From Bacteroidia bacterium (lineage in GTDB: Bacteria; Bacteroidota; Bacteroidia; Flavobacteriales; Flavobacteriaceae), in contig JAUIAA010000090.1 of NCBI GenBank assembly GCA_030425715.1, forward strand, positions 1 through 8,056: a DNA stretch of 8,056 nt, written 5' to 3'. The translations under genes and the position numbers were made by a program. Shown here piece after piece: positions 4,261 to 8,056 of this stretch. Position 1 is the first letter of the stretch. Each line of letters starts with the position of its first letter. Under the pieces are notes generated by a model. It saw only the letters and a list, made by a program, of their open reading frames with translations. It had not been told where the DNA came from and did no database searches.

Positions 4261-6570
4261 ATGATGAAAAAAACTTTATATATTTTACCATTATTACTCG
4301 TTCTTATTTTCTCTTTTACACCTAGTGTTTCTCATAAACTTGTAAGAAATAGCAAAGAATTACAACAAGCGATGGAGAAAGCAGAGCCTGGAGATATAAT
4401 TAGCATGGCAAACGGTGTTTGGAAAGATGTAGCTATAAAATTTAAAGCACATGGTACAAAAGAAAAACCAATTACTTTAAGAGCAGAAACAGCGGGTAAA
4501 GTATTTGTGGAAGGGCAGTCTTATTTAAATTTAGGGGGAGAATACCTTGTTGTGGATGGTCTCTTTTTTAGAAACGGATATACACCAAAAAAGACAGTTA
4601 TTTCTTTTAAAGTAGATTCGAAAAATATCGCTCATCACTCTAAAGTTACCAATTGTGTTTTAGATGGTTTTACACAGTTAGATAGAGATGTAAACGATCA
4701 TTGGGTAGAGTTTTGGGGTAGAAATAATGAATTAAGTAACTGCTATATTGCAGGAAAGTCTAATCCTGGTCCTACGGTTAGAGTGTTTCTAAAAGGAAAT
4801 GAACATATCTATAATTACCATACTATAAAGAATAACTATTTTGGAGAAAGACCAAGACTTGGTGGTCCGCATGGAGAAACCATGCAAATTGGAGATAGTT
4901 ATACCTCTATGACTCCATCGCATACCCAAGTAGAAAATAATTTATTTGAGCGTTGTAATGGGGAGGTAGAAATTATTTCTAGTAAATCTAATTTTAATGT
5001 GTTTCGTCATAATGTATTTTTTGAAAGTGAAGGTTCTTTAGTACTACGACACGGAAATTATGCAAACATAGATGGTAATATTTTTATAGGAAATGACAAC
5101 TCTAAATTTATTGGAGGAATTCGTGTTATAAATACGGGGCATTGGATTACTAACAATTATTTCTATAAATTAAAAGGAGAAGAGTTTAGAAGTCCGTTGG
5201 CAGTTATGAACGGAATTCCAAAATCTCCACTAAATAGATATAATCAAGTAACCGATGTTGTAGTTGCTTACAATACATATGTAGATTGTGAAACGCCTTT
5301 TCAATTTAGTGTGGGTGCAAATACTAGTAAAAGTGATGTATTGCCAGCTTCAGAAATCCGTTCTGCTAGACCCATCCGTACCATTGTTGCCAACAATATA
5401 ATATACGACCAACAACAAGACAACAAAGCAATTGTTAAAGCATACGATACTATTGAAGATGTACATTTTGAAAATAATTACGCAAATTACAGCGATACCA
5501 GTGGTTTGGTAAAGAAGGGAATTTCTCAAGAAGATATGGAGATGCAAAAAGTATCCAATTGGTTATTTGTGCCAGAACAAAATATAGAAAATGTGTATCA
5601 AGGATTTGATTTTGAATCCATACAAAAAGATTTATTAGGAGCAAATCGAGAAAAAAATAATAGTGTAGGAGCTATTACTGTACCTACCCAAAGTGATAAA
5701 ATTGCAATACAAAAAAAACAATATGGTCCTCAATGGTTTACGCCAGTTCAGAAAAAGGAAAAATCAAAAACAATTACCGTAAAAAATCCTAATGATTTGG
5801 TTTCAGCCTTAGTAAAAGCAAATGCTGGAGATGTTTTAGAGTTGAAAGCAGCGACCTACAAATTGGCAGAGCCTTTAAAAATATCCAAAGAAATTACGAT
5901 CAAATCTTCTAGTAAACGTAAAGCAGTTCTAACTTTTGAGAATAAAAATACTAACCCACTCTTTCAAATGCTTCCAGGTGGGAAATTACGATTAGAAAAT
6001 ATTTCACTAAAAGGCAACGAGCAGCAAGATGCCATTGCAACTTTAGATAAAAATATGTCTAGTGCATATAATCTATGGTTACAAAATATAGATATTGAAG
6101 GGTATAAAAGTGTTTTGAAAGTTTCAAAAGGTTCCTTTGCAGATACTATTGCTGTAAAAAATTCAACTATTAAAAACTGTATTAACGGAATTCAGTTGGC
6201 AGAAGAGACAGATGATAAAGGAGATTATAGTGCGGAGTTTGTTTTTATTGAAAATTCAACCTTTGAAAATGTAAATAAAAATGTATTGAATTACTATAGA
6301 GGAGGTTATGACGAATCAACTATAGGAGGGAGTTTAGTGTTAAAGAATAATATTTTTAAAAACTCTGGATCTGAAGAGTCTAGCAAAATTTTACTACAAA
6401 CTAGAGGTATTGTTAATATAGATTTCGAGAATAATGAATTTTTGAATAACCCTATTAGTTATGTAATTGTTTTATGGGGAGAAAAAGGGCAGGTTTCTGT
6501 GAATAATTCTCTTAAAAACTCTGGAGAAATAAAGGTAGAAGAAAACTTGAAAATGAAGTTAATGTATTAA
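4261..6570 (+). CDS. PL6-family polysaccharide lyase, two-domain, probable alginate lyase
   Basis: 769 residues. A signal peptide (about residues 1-24, MMKKTLYILPLLLVLIFSF) predicts export. Residues about 27-470 form the right-handed beta-helix catalytic domain of PL6 (chondroitinase B-like): NGVWKDV (51-57), GGEYLVVDGLFFRNG (92-106), GPHGETMQIGDSYTS (202-216). In CNGEVEIISSKS (232-243), Glu235 and Glu237 correspond to the Ca2+ ligands and Lys242 to the Bronsted base; Arg263 in VLRHGNY is the Bronsted acid. The Lys-Arg spacing of 21 equals that of chondroitinase B (K250/R271) and AlyGC (K220/R241). From about residue 500 (KTITVKNPNDLVSAL) a second beta-helix begins, as in the two-domain alginate lyase AlyGC; the total length fits that type rather than the shorter chondroitinase B. 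It should cleave by beta-elimination, leaving unsaturated uronate ends. Two ATGs (4261, 4264) are possible starts. The gene follows a consensus promoter and operator and is 9 nt from the next lyase. Alginate is favoured; dermatan-like substrates are not excluded. Confidence 0.92.
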   Translation: MMKKTLYILPLLLVLIFSFTPSVSHKLVRNSKELQQAMEKAEPGDIISMANGVWKDVAIKFKAHGTKEKPITLRAETAGKVFVEGQSYLNLGGEYLVVDGLFFRNGYTPKKTVISFKVDSKNIAHHSKVTNCVLDGFTQLDRDVNDHWVEFWGRNNELSNCYIAGKSNPGPTVRVFLKGNEHIYNYHTIKNNYFGERPRLGGPHGETMQIGDSYTSMTPSHTQVENNLFERCNGEVEIISSKSNFNVFRHNVFFESEGSLVLRHGNYANIDGNIFIGNDNSKFIGGIRVINTGHWITNNYFYKLKGEEFRSPLAVMNGIPKSPLNRYNQVTDVVVAYNTYVDCETPFQFSVGANTSKSDVLPASEIRSARPIRTIVANNIIYDQQQDNKAIVKAYDTIEDVHFENNYANYSDTSGLVKKGISQEDMEMQKVSNWLFVPEQNIENVYQGFDFESIQKDLLGANREKNNSVGAITVPTQSDKIAIQKKQYGPQWFTPVQKKEKSKTITVKNPNDLVSALVKANAGDVLELKAATYKLAEPLKISKEITIKSSSKRKAVLTFENKNTNPLFQMLPGGKLRLENISLKGNEQQDAIATLDKNMSSAYNLWLQNIDIEGYKSVLKVSKGSFADTIAVKNSTIKNCINGIQLAEETDDKGDYSAEFVFIENSTFENVNKNVLNYYRGGYDESTIGGSLVLKNNIFKNSGSEESSKILLQTRGIVNIDFENNEFLNNPISYVIVLWGEKGQVSVNNSLKNSGEIKVEENLKMKLMY

Positions 6571-6579
6571 ACATCGACA

Positions 6580-8056
6580 ATGAAGAAGATTTTTATAATG
6601 GGAACAAAAACATACGGTTTCTTCTGTTTTCTTTTAATGTGCTCCAACTTGTTAGGCCAAACTTTACCCGAAAATAGAGTAGTTACTGTTGACAGTTTAT
6701 CCATGTATCTAAAAAAAGAGGTGCAACAAGAAATAAACCCACATGGCACTATTTCTACAGCTCGCCTTGCGGCCTATTTCCGTGAGAAATTTTCAGAAAG
6801 ATATTATTTTGATTGGAAAAATACTGCGGATAAATTTAGAGAATATCAAGTCTTATATCCAGAAAAAAAGCAATATCATTTTGAAAGAGCAGAAGACCAT
6901 CGTTCTAAGTTTTCGGCAACAACTCCATGGAAATTACCATTTAATTATTTGAATGGTAAGCCTGTTAATTCCTATGCCTTAAGACATTTGGCACGGCAAC
7001 ATAAAATGGTAGATATTGCCTTTGCCTATTTTTACGATACAGATAATAATAGTATTACCTATTTCACAGAACAGGTGCAGTCTTTAAACACATCTTTAAA
7101 GAAAGGTGCTTATGAAAAAATAGAGGATGGCAATGGTGTGTACGAAGCGTTTAGATCTGGATATAGAGTATTAAACTGGTTAGAAATTCACAATTTATTT
7201 TTAGGAGAAAAGGAGTATGATGACGAAGATCAGTTAAATACCATAGCAACTTTACTGCAGCATGGTGCCCATTTGTACGATACCAATCAAGAGTTTGTAT
7301 CAGGAAATCACCAAACTAGAGGAATGTCTGGCTTAGCAATGATTGCCATTTTACTTAGAGACTTTAAAGGTACAGATGTTTGGTATGCCCATGCTATGAA
7401 ACTCCTAGAGGAGCATATAACGAAGGAAATTAATGCCGATGGATTTCAGTTTGAAAGATCGGTTCATTATCATATGAGTGATATTGAAAACTATTATTTT
7501 GTATACCAACTTGCAAAAATTAGTAAGCTAAATATTTCAAAATTTTGGCAAGAAAAAATAAGAGCTTTATTTACCACCCTTGTAAAAATTGGATACCCTG
7601 ATAAAAGCGCACCAGTTTTACAAGATGATACCGATATTCCGTGGGCAGAAAAGAACGATATTTCTGGGGCTTTAACCTTAGGATATCTTCTTTTTGAGGA
7701 TCCAGAAATGGGGTACTTTGCCAATGCGCAGGTAGAAGCCAAAATGTTTTGGTTTCTCAATGAACAACAATTAGCGTTACTAGAAAATTTAAAACAGCAA
7801 CAGCCAAAAGTAAACTCTACAGCATTTAAAAACACAGGATATTATATCATGCGAGATGGTTGGAAGCCAAATGGGAAAATGTTGATTATTTCTGCAGGAC
7901 TTGATGCTGAGAAACCAGATCATCAACATGGAGATATTTTAGGGATCCAAGCTATGGCAAATCAAAGAGTAATTTTACCAAATTACCAAGTACGTTATTC
8001 TCTGGCAGATCTAGAGTTTTTTAAAAATTCTTTAGTTAAAAATGTTGCTTTGGTAG
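6580..8056 (+). CDS. Heparinase II/III-like polysaccharide lyase, 3' end missing
   Basis: The frame is open from ATG 6580 to the window end: 492 codons and one base, no stop. A signal peptide (about residues 1-26, ending CSNLLG before Gln27) predicts export; Met7 (nt 6598) is an alternative start. The N-terminal part to about residue 375 is alpha-helical, consistent with the (alpha/alpha) toroid of this superfamily. It contains GNHQTRGMSGL (242-252; Asn243, His244) and DGFQFERSVHYHMSD (287-301; Tyr297, His298), the usual places of active-site Asn/His and Tyr/His. From about 417 the beta-sheet heparinase II/III domain begins (NTGYYIMRDGW), with DHQHGDILGIQ (447-457), where a His is expected to act on the substrate. 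The motifs look closer to the general heparinase type than to classical PL17 (NHGTWY), so the PL family is left open; PL39 is a candidate. Only 9 nt separate it from the PL6 gene, so it is in the same operon. Likely role: degrading alginate or a related uronate chain together with PL6. Confidence 0.85.
   Translation, partial: MKKIFIMGTKTYGFFCFLLMCSNLLGQTLPENRVVTVDSLSMYLKKEVQQEINPHGTISTARLAAYFREKFSERYYFDWKNTADKFREYQVLYPEKKQYHFERAEDHRSKFSATTPWKLPFNYLNGKPVNSYALRHLARQHKMVDIAFAYFYDTDNNSITYFTEQVQSLNTSLKKGAYEKIEDGNGVYEAFRSGYRVLNWLEIHNLFLGEKEYDDEDQLNTIATLLQHGAHLYDTNQEFVSGNHQTRGMSGLAMIAILLRDFKGTDVWYAHAMKLLEEHITKEINADGFQFERSVHYHMSDIENYYFVYQLAKISKLNISKFWQEKIRALFTTLVKIGYPDKSAPVLQDDTDIPWAEKNDISGALTLGYLLFEDPEMGYFANAQVEAKMFWFLNEQQLALLENLKQQQPKVNSTAFKNTGYYIMRDGWKPNGKMLIISAGLDAEKPDHQHGDILGIQAMANQRVILPNYQVRYSLADLEFFKNSLVKNVALV

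Noticed and set aside
4101..4325. 74-codon open frame upstream of the PL6 gene
   Set aside because: It spans the promoter, both operator palindromes and the first 65 nt of the PL6 gene in another frame, and shows no domain or signal. Chance frame.
7494..7835. 113-codon open frame on the - strand
   Set aside because: It lies wholly antisense to the heparinase-like lyase, whose + frame has coherent family motifs throughout.
1..8056. CRISPR array, IS element, phage or toxin-antitoxin system
   Set aside because: No regularly spaced repeats, transposase or integrase motifs, phage genes or small toxin-antitoxin-like gene pair could be found on either strand.

Overview
The window looks like marine Flavobacteriia (Bacteroidota). 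The DNA is AT-rich, start codons have no Shine-Dalgarno but sit in A-rich leaders, two sites match the Bacteroidota TTTG/TAnnTTTG promoter, and the tmRNA encodes the tag GENNYALAA with no genomic CCA. It holds five protein genes (the first and last cut by the window edges), one gene remnant and one tmRNA gene.

Left part (1-3313, + strand): the C-terminal part of a serine beta-lactamase-like hydrolase, then an exported S41 peptidase and a DUF6624 lipoprotein 34 nt apart, probably one transcript. This pair is bracketed by a 129-bp direct repeat (about 93% identical by hand alignment): the 3' end of the hydrolase gene and a start-less remnant of a paralogue at 3169-3313. The layout suggests decay or rearrangement of a tandem hydrolase array.

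Middle (3314-4260): ssrA (tmRNA) on the - strand with promoter and terminator. The terminator hairpin lies inside a 14-bp perfect inverted repeat spanning 113 bp next to the ssrA 3' end. No protein gene is credible here.

Right part (4190-8056, + strand): a polysaccharide lyase locus. A consensus promoter is overlapped by two adjacent TTGGTAAACCAA palindromes, resembling a GntR/FadR-type operator. It drives a two-domain PL6 lyase (probable alginate lyase) and, 9 nt on, a heparinase II/III-fold lyase running off the window. Both have export signals, so they probably depolymerise alginate or a related uronate polysaccharide outside the cytoplasm in sequence, with the operator coupling expression to a breakdown product.

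I found no phage, CRISPR, IS element or clearly new multi-gene system. The most informative signals are the promoter-operator array, the repeat-bracketed S41/DUF6624 pair with its scar, and the nested inverted repeat beside ssrA.
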